A DNA stretch of 64,000 nt. Origin: Thermoflexus hugenholtzii JAD2. Its GTDB lineage: Bacteria; Chloroflexota; Anaerolineae; Thermoflexales; Thermoflexaceae. Positions 1 through 7,612 of the stretch are shown here, piece after piece (the first letter of the stretch is position 1; each line of letters begins with the position of its first letter). The position numbers and the translations under genes were made by a program. The notes beneath the pieces are model-generated. The model was not told where the DNA came from and searched no databases. It saw only the letters and a list, made by a program, of their open reading frames with translations. The stretch is taken from positions 315,977 through 379,976 of the forward strand of contig NZ_FYEK01000003.1 of the NCBI RefSeq assembly GCF_900187885.1, in the 5' to 3' direction.

Positions 1-196
1 GATAGCCGCCGGCCGAGCGGTCATAGGCGACGAAGGCCCACAGGGCCAGCAGCAACGTGAAGCCGGAGACCGTGGCCGCAAAGACCCGCGCCGCCTCCTT
101 CTGATGGCGCGGGATGAGCAATAGGAGGAGCGCCCCCACCAGGGGCGTGAAGACAATGAAGCTGAGAATAGGAAGCGTCACCGCCGGGATCGTCAT
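1..196 (-). CDS. nuoM: Second NADH-quinone oxidoreductase subunit M (partial, N-terminus only)
   Basis: Only the first 65 residues lie in the window; the gene runs off the left edge. They begin MTIPAVTLPILSFIVF, form two hydrophobic segments and end in YDRSAGGY, which matches the FDRSRPGF segment at the same place in the intact NuoM at 1028-2572. That points to a second NuoM (proton-pumping antiporter-like subunit of complex I) rather than NuoN, whose N-terminus lacks this motif. The ATG at 196-194 overlaps the TGA of the upstream toxin-like gene (ATGA), and GGAGCGTGAAGG lies before it, so translation is probably coupled. The remainder, including the antiporter lysines, cannot be seen. Confidence 0.8.
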   Translation of the reverse strand, partial: MTIPAVTLPILSFIVFTPLVGALLLLLIPRHQKEAARVFAATVSGFTLLLALWAFVAYDRSAGGY

Positions 197-720
197 CCTT
201 CACGCTCCATGAACGAGAGTAAATCATTTAAATCCGCAAAAGGAGTTCGGTAACGAGCGCAAACAACCATACAACGTAGAATATCATTTGCCTCAGATAC
301 GGACAGAAACCCTCGACGGACAAGACTTGCTAAGATCCCCAAGGTTCCTGATATTTGCACTTTCATCTGTGTAGCATGGAGTCTCGCAGCTCGATCATCT
401 GTTAACAACATCCACCCCCTTACAGCCGCAATCGCGATAGATACTGCTTCCCCGAAATGCGGCTTGTTGGGAAGTTTTGCGAGCAGTTCGACCTCTCTGG
501 GATCTTCTAAAAAGACAATTTTAAGCCAGCCATCTGGATGAAGCGGATAAGTGACCTTTTCGACGGATCTCAGAAATTCATAACCGTCTTCCACGCCCTT
601 TCGGATTTCTTCGAAAACTGGATATGCGATATATATCTCATTCCACAATAACGGGAGAAGGTCCAGACGCTGCGCGGCGGCGAAATTTGATAAGACTGTT
701 GTATCAACTATTGCCGACAT
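193..720 (-). CDS. PIN-like toxin, DUF3368 family
   Basis: This 175-residue protein starts MSAIVDTTVLSNFAAAQ, with an acidic residue early in the first strand. It has a central E-x-R segment (VFEEIRKG) and a conserved LLTDDRAARLHA, then SGTLGILASLVRRGFLS. This layout is typical of DUF3368, a PIN-like nuclease family usually encoded as the toxin of a type II pair. It overlaps the upstream antitoxin-like gene by 17 bases, and its stop overlaps the start of the second nuoM. Base composition is about 45% GC in sampled lines against about 70% in the nuo genes around it, which suggests recent transfer. RNase activity is inferred from the family. Confidence 0.75.
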   Translation of the reverse strand: MSAIVDTTVLSNFAAAQRLDLLPLLWNEIYIAYPVFEEIRKGVEDGYEFLRSVEKVTYPLHPDGWLKIVFLEDPREVELLAKLPNKPHFGEAVSIAIAAVRGWMLLTDDRAARLHATQMKVQISGTLGILASLVRRGFLSVSEANDILRCMVVCARYRTPFADLNDLLSFMEREG

Positions 721-1015
721 TCAGGAAGTCCTCCAACGCTCGGATCTCGGCCAAAGCTTCCGTGCGATCTGCAGGTCCTAAGCGCAGGGGTACACCGTAG
801 CGCTCTAGGATTTCCTTCATGCTCTCCACGCTTACCCTGGCGATCGCAGCCGCTTGAGCCAAGGTCAGCTCGGGATCCGTTCGATAGCGATGCACCGCCA
901 AGGCCACTCGTAGGTGTGGGCGATCCTGAAGCAGAAGGCGCAACGCCTCCTCCATCACCTCCTCTTCGCTCTTATATAGGCCTGCTTCTACCAAGTCACG
1001 GATCCGGATCTCCAT
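704..1015 (-). CDS. Small antitoxin-like protein (UPF0175-like)
   Basis: This 103-residue protein has a short N-terminal IRDLVEAGLYKSEEEVMEEA segment resembling a ribbon-helix-helix antitoxin, then a helical ELTLAQAAAIARVS segment of the UPF0175 type. UPF0175 proteins are the usual partners of DUF3368 toxins, and that partner is the next gene, overlapping by 17 bases. The gene begins 12 bases after the nuoM stop, with AAGGAGG ahead of the ATG, so it is read as part of the nuo operon. Expected role: bind and neutralise the downstream PIN-like protein and perhaps autoregulate, although no separate promoter is visible. Family assignment is by pattern and moderately sure. Confidence 0.65.
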   Translation of the reverse strand: MEIRIRDLVEAGLYKSEEEVMEEALRLLLQDRPHLRVALAVHRYRTDPELTLAQAAAIARVSVESMKEILERYGVPLRLGPADRTEALAEIRALEDFLNVGNS

Positions 1016-1027
1016 AAAGCGCCTCCT

Positions 1028-2572
1028 TCATCCGAACAGCCCACGCAGGGCTGCGTCCAGGGTGGGCACGATCCAGGCCGGCCACAGGCCGGTGAGCAAC
1101 ATGAAGGCCATCAGCGGCGCCACGGCGAGCAGTTCCCGCCCGCCCATGTCCGGCAACCGGGCCCACTGAGGGTTCAGCGGTCCATGCAACACCTTCTGAA
1201 TGGCCTTCGTAATGAACGCGCCTGTGATGAGTAACCCAAGCATGGAGATGGCCGTGAGGGCGGTGAACACTGGCCAGGCCCCCTGCACCACCATATACTC
1301 CGCCACGAAGCCCGCCAGGCCCGGCAGCCCCACCGAGGCCATTGCGCAGTAGATCAGCACCCCACCGTAGCGGGGCATCCGCGCCCATAGCCCGCCATAA
1401 GCCTCCAGATCCCGGGTGTGCGTGCGATCGTACACCACTCCCACCAGGGCGAACATCGCCGCTGAGGAGAGGCCGTGGGCGAACAGCTGCAGCGCCGCCC
1501 CGTTCACCGCCATCAACGCATGATCCCGCACCGCCGGGTTGCCCAGGGCATAGCCGGCCACGGCGATCCCCAGCACCACGAAGCCCATGTGGTTCACCGA
1601 AGAATACGCCACCAGCCGCTTAAAGTCCCGCTGGCCCAGCGCCGCGTAAGAGCCCAGGACGATGGCCGCGGTGGCCAGGAGGGCCAGGGCAACGGCGAAC
1701 CGGGCGGATTCGGCTGGAAACAACGGGAAGACGATGCGCAGGAAGCCATAGGCCCCCAGCTTCAGAAGGATCCCCGCCAGGATCATCGAGCCCGCCGTGG
1801 GCGCCTCGGTATGGGCGTCCGGCAACCAGGTGTGGAAGGGCCAGACCGGCACCTTAATGGCGAAAGCGATCACGAAGGCCCAGAACACAATGGCCTTCAC
1901 CACCTCCATCGGAACCCCTGCCAGGGTCCCCTGGAGGGCCGGCCAGTGCCGGCTGATCTCCAGCAAATCGAAAGTCCCACCCTGCGTTCCCCCCAGGGCC
2001 GCCCAGATCAGCTGGATCCCCAGCAGAAGGCCCAGGGATCCCGCCATCGTGTAGAGGATGAACTTCAGGGCCGCGTAATGCCGCCGCTCCGGCGCCCCCC
2101 AGTTGTTGATCAGGAAATACATGGGCACCAGGCCCAGCTCCCAGAACAAGAAGAAGAGCACCAGATCCAGGCTGACGAACACCCCCAAGATCCCCGTCTC
2201 CAGGGCCAGGAAGAGGGCGAAATACGTCCGGGGATCCTGAGTGATGTTAAAGGAGACCAGGACCCCCAGGGGCGTGAGCAGCGCCGTCAGGAAGATCAGC
2301 ATCACGCTCAGGCCGTCCACCCCGAGGAAGTAGCTGGCGTTCACCTGGGGGAACCAGACCGCCCGTTCCACGAACTGGAAGCCCGGGCGGCTCCGGTCGA
2401 AGTTCAACCACAGCCAGATGGAGAGGGCCAGCGGGATCAGGCTGAAGGCCAGCGCCAAGCCGCGCTGCAGCCGGACGCTGTCCCGCGGCGTCAGCGCGAT
2501 GAACCCCGCCCCCAGCAACGGGATGAACGTGATCAAAGTGAGGATCGGGATCGGCTGCCCGAAGAGCGTCAT
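1028..2572 (-). CDS. nuoM: NADH-quinone oxidoreductase subunit M
   Basis: This 514-residue polytopic membrane protein is close to the usual NuoM length. It carries the family signatures FFLFWELGLVPMYFLI (containing the conserved glutamate of the antiporter channel), FAIKVPVWPFHTWLPDAHTEAP and GSYAALGQRDFKRLVAYSS, including the lysines thought to carry protons. It is one of the three antiporter-like subunits of the complex I membrane arm and moves protons across the cytoplasmic membrane. It lies 42 bases after nuoL. The next genes downstream are a toxin-antitoxin-like pair and then a second nuoM, an unusual arrangement. Confidence 0.97.
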   Translation of the reverse strand: MTLFGQPIPILTLITFIPLLGAGFIALTPRDSVRLQRGLALAFSLIPLALSIWLWLNFDRSRPGFQFVERAVWFPQVNASYFLGVDGLSVMLIFLTALLTPLGVLVSFNITQDPRTYFALFLALETGILGVFVSLDLVLFFLFWELGLVPMYFLINNWGAPERRHYAALKFILYTMAGSLGLLLGIQLIWAALGGTQGGTFDLLEISRHWPALQGTLAGVPMEVVKAIVFWAFVIAFAIKVPVWPFHTWLPDAHTEAPTAGSMILAGILLKLGAYGFLRIVFPLFPAESARFAVALALLATAAIVLGSYAALGQRDFKRLVAYSSVNHMGFVVLGIAVAGYALGNPAVRDHALMAVNGAALQLFAHGLSSAAMFALVGVVYDRTHTRDLEAYGGLWARMPRYGGVLIYCAMASVGLPGLAGFVAEYMVVQGAWPVFTALTAISMLGLLITGAFITKAIQKVLHGPLNPQWARLPDMGGRELLAVAPLMAFMLLTGLWPAWIVPTLDAALRGLFG

Positions 2573-2614
2573 CGCCGGCTTCCCCCTTCCGCCTTCAGGA
2601 TCACAGGCACGACT

Positions 2615-4759
2615 TCAGAACCCTCGCAGCATGGGCGCCACCGTGTACAGCACGATGAAGCCCAGAACCCCCAGCACCACCACCAGCAGATAGTTCTGGA
2701 CCAGGCCGGTCTGCAGGGCCCGCAGCTCCCGGCCGGCGGCCTTCACCGCCTCCCCGATCCCATCGCCGATGCCGTTGACCACGACCCGATCGAAGAGGCG
2801 CAAGGCGCCCCCCATCGACCAGACCGCATCGGCGACGCCGTGGAGGAACCCATCGATCACCACCCGATCCACAAAGAACGCCACGGCCCGCTCGGCCAGC
2901 CACAGGGTCGGCTGGACAAAGACACGATGGTAGAGATCGTCGATATACCAGCGGTTCCGAAGGAAGGTGTGGATAGGGCCCAGGCGAACCAGAGGATCCG
3001 GCTCGCCTGCCGCCAGGGGCCGACGGGCGTAGACCAGCCCGCCCAGAGCCAGCCCACTCAGCGCGATGAGAGAAGAGAGCACGACCGGGACGGCGTTGAA
3101 GGGCGGGGCCTTGGGGTGCTCGAGGAGGGTGCCGCCCACGAACTCATGGAACCAGTTCCGCCCGAACAGCGCGCCCAGGACCGGGAACCCCTCCGGCACC
3201 CCCACGTAGCCTCCCAAGACCGCGAAGAGAGCGAGGATGATCAACGGCATGGTCATGGAAGCCGGGCTCTCTGCCGCGTGAGCGGCGGCTGGGGACCGAG
3301 GCTCCCCGAGGAAGGTCAGGGCGATCTGGCGCATCGTGTAGAAGCCGGTGAGGACGGCGGCCGTTGCCAGCAACAGGAAAACCAACAGCGGCAGGAGCTC
3401 CCCTTTCTCGAAAGCCCCGTGGAAGGCCTCTCCCAGGATCTCATCCTTGCTCCAGAAACCGGCCGTGATCAGCGGGAAGCCCGCCAGGGCCAGCCCGCCG
3501 GCCAGGAAGGTCCAGAAGGTCACCGGCATCCGCCGGGCCAACCCGCCCATCTGCAGCATATCGTTGGGATCGAAGGGCTCCTCATGGCCATGGCCGTGAC
3601 CGGCGTGATGGTGCCCGTGCTCCATGGCATGGATGACCGAGCCGGAGCCCAAGAAGAGCAGCGCCTTGAAGAAAGCGTGGGTGATCAGATGGAAGGCCGC
3701 GGCGACGTAAGCGCCAATTCCCACCGCAGCCAGCATGTAGCCCAGCTGGGAGATGGTGGAATAAGCCAGCACCCGCTTGATGTCGTTCTGGGCCACGCCC
3801 ATCGTGGCCGCCATGAAGGCCGTGAAGGCGCCGATCAGGGCCACAACCCAGAAGGCGGTCTCCCCGCCCAGGCCGTGCTGACCCGCCTGAAGCAACGGGA
3901 ACATCCGGATGGTGGTGTAGACGCCGGCCGAGACCATGGTCGCGGCGTGGATCATCGCGCTGACCGGCGTGGGACCCTCCATCGCGTCCGGCAACCACAC
4001 GTGCAGCGGGAACTGGGCGCTCTTGCCCACCGTGCCGGCGAACAGCAGCAGCGAGGCCAGGGCTGCCACCGAGAGGCCCGCTACATAAGAGGGCGTCTCC
4101 GCCAGCGTCTTCAGCGTCTCGGGATTGCGTAGGATGTCGTGGAAGTTCAGGGTGCCGGTCTGAGCGTAGAGGTAGGCGATGCCCAGGAGCATCAGCACAT
4201 CGCCCACCCGGGTGGTCATGAAGGCCTTCACGGCGGCGCGGTAGGCCGAGGGCTTGCGATACCAGAAACCGATGAGGGCGTAGGAGCAGAAGCCCATCAC
4301 CTCCCAGCCGATGAACAGCATCAAGAGGTTATCCGCCACCACCAGCAGCAACATCGCCGCCTCGAACAAAGAGAGCAGCGCGAAGAAGCGACTGTAGTGG
4401 GGATCCCCCGCCATGTAGCCCACGCTATAGATGAAGATCATCAACGAGACCAGGGGGACCATGAAGAGCATCACCGCCCCCAGGGGATCCACCAGCACCC
4501 CGAACTCCAAGGGTCGCGCCCCCACCGGCAACCAGGGGATGCGGGCGGCGATGGGGTGCTCCCCCAGGTGCTCGATCCGGAGGGCGCTCCAGAACACCAC
4601 CTGGGAGAGGACGAAAGAGATCGTCACCGAGCCGATGGCCAGGGTGTGGCTGAGGCGCTTCCAGCGGTTTGCAAAGAGTGAAATCAGGCCGAAGGCGATG
4701 AACGGCGGCCACGGGATCAGGGCCGTCAACAACGCCAGGATCGTCCCCTGGTTCTCCAT
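2615..4759 (-). CDS. nuoL: NADH-quinone oxidoreductase subunit L, long form
   Basis: At 714 residues this is longer than common NuoL (about 610-660). It shows the expected features: FIGWEVMGFCSYALIGFWY with the channel glutamate, KSAQFPLHVWLPDAMEGPTP, NDIKRVLAYSTISQLGYM and a C-terminal amphipathic lateral helix with a final membrane anchor. Two oddities account for much of the extra length. A histidine-rich loop (about 12 residues, near 3580-3627) interrupts the usual HAM...DMLQMGGL region. A tandem 26-residue repeat lies in the lateral helix (residues about 631-682). It is the distal proton-pumping subunit of complex I. RBS GGAGGAG precedes the ATG. Confidence 0.97.
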   Translation of the reverse strand: MENQGTILALLTALIPWPPFIAFGLISLFANRWKRLSHTLAIGSVTISFVLSQVVFWSALRIEHLGEHPIAARIPWLPVGARPLEFGVLVDPLGAVMLFMVPLVSLMIFIYSVGYMAGDPHYSRFFALLSLFEAAMLLLVVADNLLMLFIGWEVMGFCSYALIGFWYRKPSAYRAAVKAFMTTRVGDVLMLLGIAYLYAQTGTLNFHDILRNPETLKTLAETPSYVAGLSVAALASLLLFAGTVGKSAQFPLHVWLPDAMEGPTPVSAMIHAATMVSAGVYTTIRMFPLLQAGQHGLGGETAFWVVALIGAFTAFMAATMGVAQNDIKRVLAYSTISQLGYMLAAVGIGAYVAAAFHLITHAFFKALLFLGSGSVIHAMEHGHHHAGHGHGHEEPFDPNDMLQMGGLARRMPVTFWTFLAGGLALAGFPLITAGFWSKDEILGEAFHGAFEKGELLPLLVFLLLATAAVLTGFYTMRQIALTFLGEPRSPAAAHAAESPASMTMPLIILALFAVLGGYVGVPEGFPVLGALFGRNWFHEFVGGTLLEHPKAPPFNAVPVVLSSLIALSGLALGGLVYARRPLAAGEPDPLVRLGPIHTFLRNRWYIDDLYHRVFVQPTLWLAERAVAFFVDRVVIDGFLHGVADAVWSMGGALRLFDRVVVNGIGDGIGEAVKAAGRELRALQTGLVQNYLLVVVLGVLGFIVLYTVAPMLRGF
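2714..2869 (-). repeat. Tandem 26-residue duplication in the NuoL lateral helix
   Basis: Within nuoL, residues about 631-656 begin DRVVIDGFLHGVADAV and residues about 657-682 begin DRVVVNGIGDGIGEAV, exactly 26 residues apart. Standard NuoL has one such unit between YDRLF and LQTG...NY. The duplication would lengthen the lateral helix that runs along the membrane arm. This is seen directly in the translation. Confidence 0.8.
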
Positions 4760-4778
4760 TCTCCTCCACCTCGAGAGA

Positions 4779-5087
4779 TTAGCCCCTGAGGAGGTCGATG
4801 TTCTCCACGTCGACCGTCTCGCGGTTCCGGTAGATGCTGATGATCAGCGCCAGGCCGGCGGCCGCCTCCGCCGCCGCCACCACCAGCACGAAGAGGGCAA
4901 AGGCCTGCCCCACCATTCGATCCGGATGCAGGTAGCGCCAGAAGGAGACCAGACTGAGGTTCACCGCGTTGAGCATGAGCTCGATGGCCATCAGGATCGC
5001 GATGGCGTTGCGCCGCGCCAGGACCCCATACACGCCGATGCAGAACAGCGCCGCCGCCACCAGCAGATACCAGGTCAAAGGGATCAT
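4779..5087 (-). CDS. nuoK: NADH-quinone oxidoreductase subunit K
   Basis: This is a 102-residue protein with three membrane helices. It carries the NuoK signatures GVYGVLARRNAIAILMAIEL and FVLVVAAAEAAAGLALI, including the two membrane-buried glutamates needed for proton transfer. The ATG at 5087 is preferred over an upstream GTG at 5102 because GGAGGG lies six to seven bases before it. It sits 19 bases before nuoL and 45 bases after nuoJ in the same operon. Confidence 0.95.
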   Translation of the reverse strand: MIPLTWYLLVAAALFCIGVYGVLARRNAIAILMAIELMLNAVNLSLVSFWRYLHPDRMVGQAFALFVLVVAAAEAAAGLALIISIYRNRETVDVENIDLLRG

Positions 5088-5132
5088 CGGGAAGCCCTCC
5101 ACCGCGCGAAGATCAGGCCCGGCTCCGGGATC

Positions 5133-5633
5133 TCAACGCTTCTCCCGGGCGATGAAGATCGCCCCGATCAGCGCCGCCAGGATCATCACCGATGCCAGCT
5201 CAAAGGGCAGGGCGAACTGGTTCGGGTCCACCAGGGAGCGTCCCAGGGCCTCGATGGCGTCCGCCGGCACCCCGGGGGCGGCCGTCGGCCATGGGAACCC
5301 GGCCAGCACCGGGGCCAGCAGGACGAAAAAGAGCCCGGCGATCACCGCAGCGGCCAGGCTCTGGTTGTTCAACGGCGGGCCGGGGTTCCGGGCCATCCCC
5401 CGGGTGAGCATGACGGCGAAGATGATCAGGATGGAGATGGCCCCGATGTAGATCAAGACCTGCACCCCGGCCAGGAACTCCGCCTCCAGCAGGATGAAGA
5501 GGCCCGCCACCCCCACCAGCGAGAGGATTAAATAGAGCACGGCGTGGAACAGATGCCGGCTGAGGACGGTCATCAGCCCCGCCCCCAGGGTCAGGGCCGC
5601 GAACAGGATGAAAACTGCCTGGATCAACGTCAT
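5133..5633 (-). CDS. nuoJ: NADH-quinone oxidoreductase subunit J
   Basis: This membrane protein of about 166 residues has the NuoJ pattern HAVLYLILSLVGVAGLFILLEAEFLAGVQVLIYIGAISIL. The glutamate and tyrosine positions belong to the pi-bulge helix (TM3) that couples quinone reduction to pumping. The frame is open further upstream to 5735, but the ATG at 5633 (MTLIQAVFILF) starts at the first membrane helix and is preceded by GGAG, so the extra 34 residues are probably not translated. There is no nuoI between nuoH and nuoJ, unlike the usual order. Confidence 0.93.
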   Translation of the reverse strand: MTLIQAVFILFAALTLGAGLMTVLSRHLFHAVLYLILSLVGVAGLFILLEAEFLAGVQVLIYIGAISILIIFAVMLTRGMARNPGPPLNNQSLAAAVIAGLFFVLLAPVLAGFPWPTAAPGVPADAIEALGRSLVDPNQFALPFELASVMILAALIGAIFIAREKR

Positions 5634-5709
5634 CGTCCACCACGCTCCCGGAAGGTCTCCTCGGGCGAAGGAAACAAGTCTAGTGAGGTTCCTGTACTTC
5701 CCTTGCCGT

Positions 5710-6921
5710 TCAATGCGCCGCCATAGCGGCCTCAACGGCTTCCGCCTCCGCCTCGGCTGCCAGCGCCGCCATCCGGGCCCGGCGCCCCAGATACCCCGGC
5801 AGGGCCAGCGCTCCGATCAGCATCGCCATGTTGAACAGGAAGAGCCCGGCCGCCCACATCCCGCCGCTCACCCCCGCCGCCCGCAGGCCTTTGTCCACCA
5901 GCGCCACCCCGATCAGATTCAGGATCATCAGGGGCGTCAGGAACTTCCAGTTCAGGTTCAGCATCTGATCGATCCGAATCCGGGGAAGCGTGGCCCGCAG
6001 CCAGAAGAAGAGGAAGATCCCTACGCTCATCTTGATGAGCATCCACAGATAGGGTGGGAGCCACGGCCCCCGCCAGCCACCCAAAAAGAGGACAGCGAAG
6101 AGGGCGGAGACCACCAGGGCGTGGACGAACTCACCCAGGAAGACCAAGGCGAACTTCATGCCGCTGTATTCGATGTGGAAGCCGGCCACGATCTCCGACT
6201 CGGCCTCCAGCAGATCGAACGGCGTGCGGCCTACTTCTGCCACGCCCGAGAGGAGGAAGGCCAGCGCCGCCACGGGGAGCACAAAGAGATACGGCACATC
6301 CTGGGCCTGCACGATCCCCACCGTGGACATGGTCCCCGCGATCATGACCACGACGACCACACTGAGCACCGCGGGGATCTCATAGCTGATCAGCTGGGCC
6401 ACCGCCCGGAAGGCGCCCAGCAGCGCGTATTTGTTGTTGCTGCCCCAGCCGGCCATCAGCACCCCCACCAGGGCCCCCGACCCCACCGCCAGGACATAGA
6501 GGACCCCGATGGAGAGATCCGCCCCGATGGCCCCCGGGCCGAAGGGGATCACCACCAGCGGCGCCAGCGCACATGTGGCGATGATCAGGGGCGCCAGGTT
6601 GTAAACCCAGCGATCCGCCCCCGCCGGCATGGTGTCCTCTTTCGTCAGCAGCTTGATCCCATCGGCCACCGGCTGCAGGATCCCATACGGGCCCGCCACG
6701 TTCGGCCCCAGTCGGTCCTGGAAGCGGGCCACGATCTTACGCTCCACATAGGTGAGGATGGCAAACCCGATGAGACCGAAGTTGGCCAACAGGAAGGCCT
6801 TGATCAGGCCTACCACCAAAAACACGGCCTCCTCCGAGAGGCCCAGGCTCCGCAGGAACCCGTACAGCCACATCCCCAGATAGGGCAACAAGTTATAGAT
6901 AAAATCGTAAATCTGCCCCAT
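5710..6921 (-). CDS. nuoH: NADH-quinone oxidoreductase subunit H
   Basis: This 403-residue protein has the NuoH signatures LTYVERKIVARFQDRLGPN and GPYGILQPVADGIKLLTKED, the loop AGWGSNNKYALLGAFRAVAQLISYEIP, and AEVGRTPFDLLEAESEIVAGF. NuoH links the quinone site to the membrane arm. It follows nuoA directly; the genes normally between them (B, C, D, E, F, G) are absent here. The last 30 or so residues are rich in alanine and glutamate and look like a cytoplasmic tail. Confidence 0.97.
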   Translation of the reverse strand: MGQIYDFIYNLLPYLGMWLYGFLRSLGLSEEAVFLVVGLIKAFLLANFGLIGFAILTYVERKIVARFQDRLGPNVAGPYGILQPVADGIKLLTKEDTMPAGADRWVYNLAPLIIATCALAPLVVIPFGPGAIGADLSIGVLYVLAVGSGALVGVLMAGWGSNNKYALLGAFRAVAQLISYEIPAVLSVVVVVMIAGTMSTVGIVQAQDVPYLFVLPVAALAFLLSGVAEVGRTPFDLLEAESEIVAGFHIEYSGMKFALVFLGEFVHALVVSALFAVLFLGGWRGPWLPPYLWMLIKMSVGIFLFFWLRATLPRIRIDQMLNLNWKFLTPLMILNLIGVALVDKGLRAAGVSGGMWAAGLFLFNMAMLIGALALPGYLGRRARMAALAAEAEAEAVEAAMAAH

Positions 6922-6968
6922 GCGAACCTCACACGGGAAGGTTCAAGCGTCCAGGGAGATCGCAACCC

Positions 6969-7325
6969 TCACACCCACTCCAGCGCGCCCTTTCGCCAAG
7001 CATAGAGCAAGCCGCCCAGCAGCAGGAGCAGGAAGAGGGCCATCTCGATCACGGCATACAGACCCAGCTGGTTGTAAGCCACGGCCCACGGGAAGAGGAA
7101 CACCGCCTCCACATCGAAGAGCACGAAGATGAGGGCGAAGATGTAATACTGGGCACGGAACTGCACCCAGGTATCCCCGACCGTCTGCACGCCGCATTCA
7201 TAGGCCTCAAGTTTGAGGGGGTTTGGCTTCTTGGGCCGCAACGCCCACCAGAGGAGCAGAGTGGCTCCCAGAAGGACCAGGGAGAGCAAGAGATACAACG
7301 CGACGACCGCATAGGCCGACAGCAC
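6969..7325 (-). CDS. nuoA: NADH-quinone oxidoreductase subunit A
   Basis: This is a 118-residue, three-helix subunit with the conserved loop KLEAYECGVQTVGDTWVQF and the signature YYIFALIFVLFDVEAVFLFPWA. It is the first gene of the operon. The start is a GTG at 7325 behind the strong Shine-Dalgarno AAGGGGGAGGGG. Its promoter lies at 7369-7397, giving a leader of roughly 35-40 bases. Confidence 0.96.
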   Translation of the reverse strand: MLSAYAVVALYLLLSLVLLGATLLLWWALRPKKPNPLKLEAYECGVQTVGDTWVQFRAQYYIFALIFVLFDVEAVFLFPWAVAYNQLGLYAVIEMALFLLLLLGGLLYAWRKGALEWV

Positions 7326-7368
7326 GTCCCCTCCCCCTTGTTGCAGATATCACAAAAAACGCAAGCCT

Positions 7369-7397
7369 ATTATAGCATCAGGAGAGGGCACTGACAA
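7369..7397 (-). promoter_or_regulatory. Sigma70-type promoter of the nuo operon
   Basis: Read on the minus strand, TTGTCA (7397-7392), a 17-base spacer and a perfect TATAAT (7374-7369) lie about 45 bases upstream of the nuoA start. It stands in the only AT-rich patch between nuoA and the divergent gene. Confidence 0.8.
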
Positions 7398-7612
7398 GGC
7401 CACGCACGCTTCCCCGGATATCCTAAGCCGGATCAAGGCCTGGACAACTGGGGCCGCCCACAACAGACGGATGATCCATCCATCAGGACGCCAGCGGCGA
7501 TCTCTCCGTGACCGCCACGCTTATCCGGACAGCCTGCCTTAGCGGGAAGGCATCCCCCTGGCGAAGGAGAGAGAATAAGATAACCGAAGCTCTCACGCTT
7601 GTGGGAAGATCG

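Noticed and set aside
1-196. Reading the left-edge gene as nuoN
   Set aside because: Gene order would suggest nuoN, but the YDRSAGGY segment and general pattern match NuoM at 1028-2572, not NuoN.
1475-4132. 885-codon open frame on the plus strand, opposite nuoM and nuoL
   Set aside because: It is antisense to two genes with clear family signatures and its product is an arginine/glutamine/histidine-rich string, as expected from the complement of GC-rich code.
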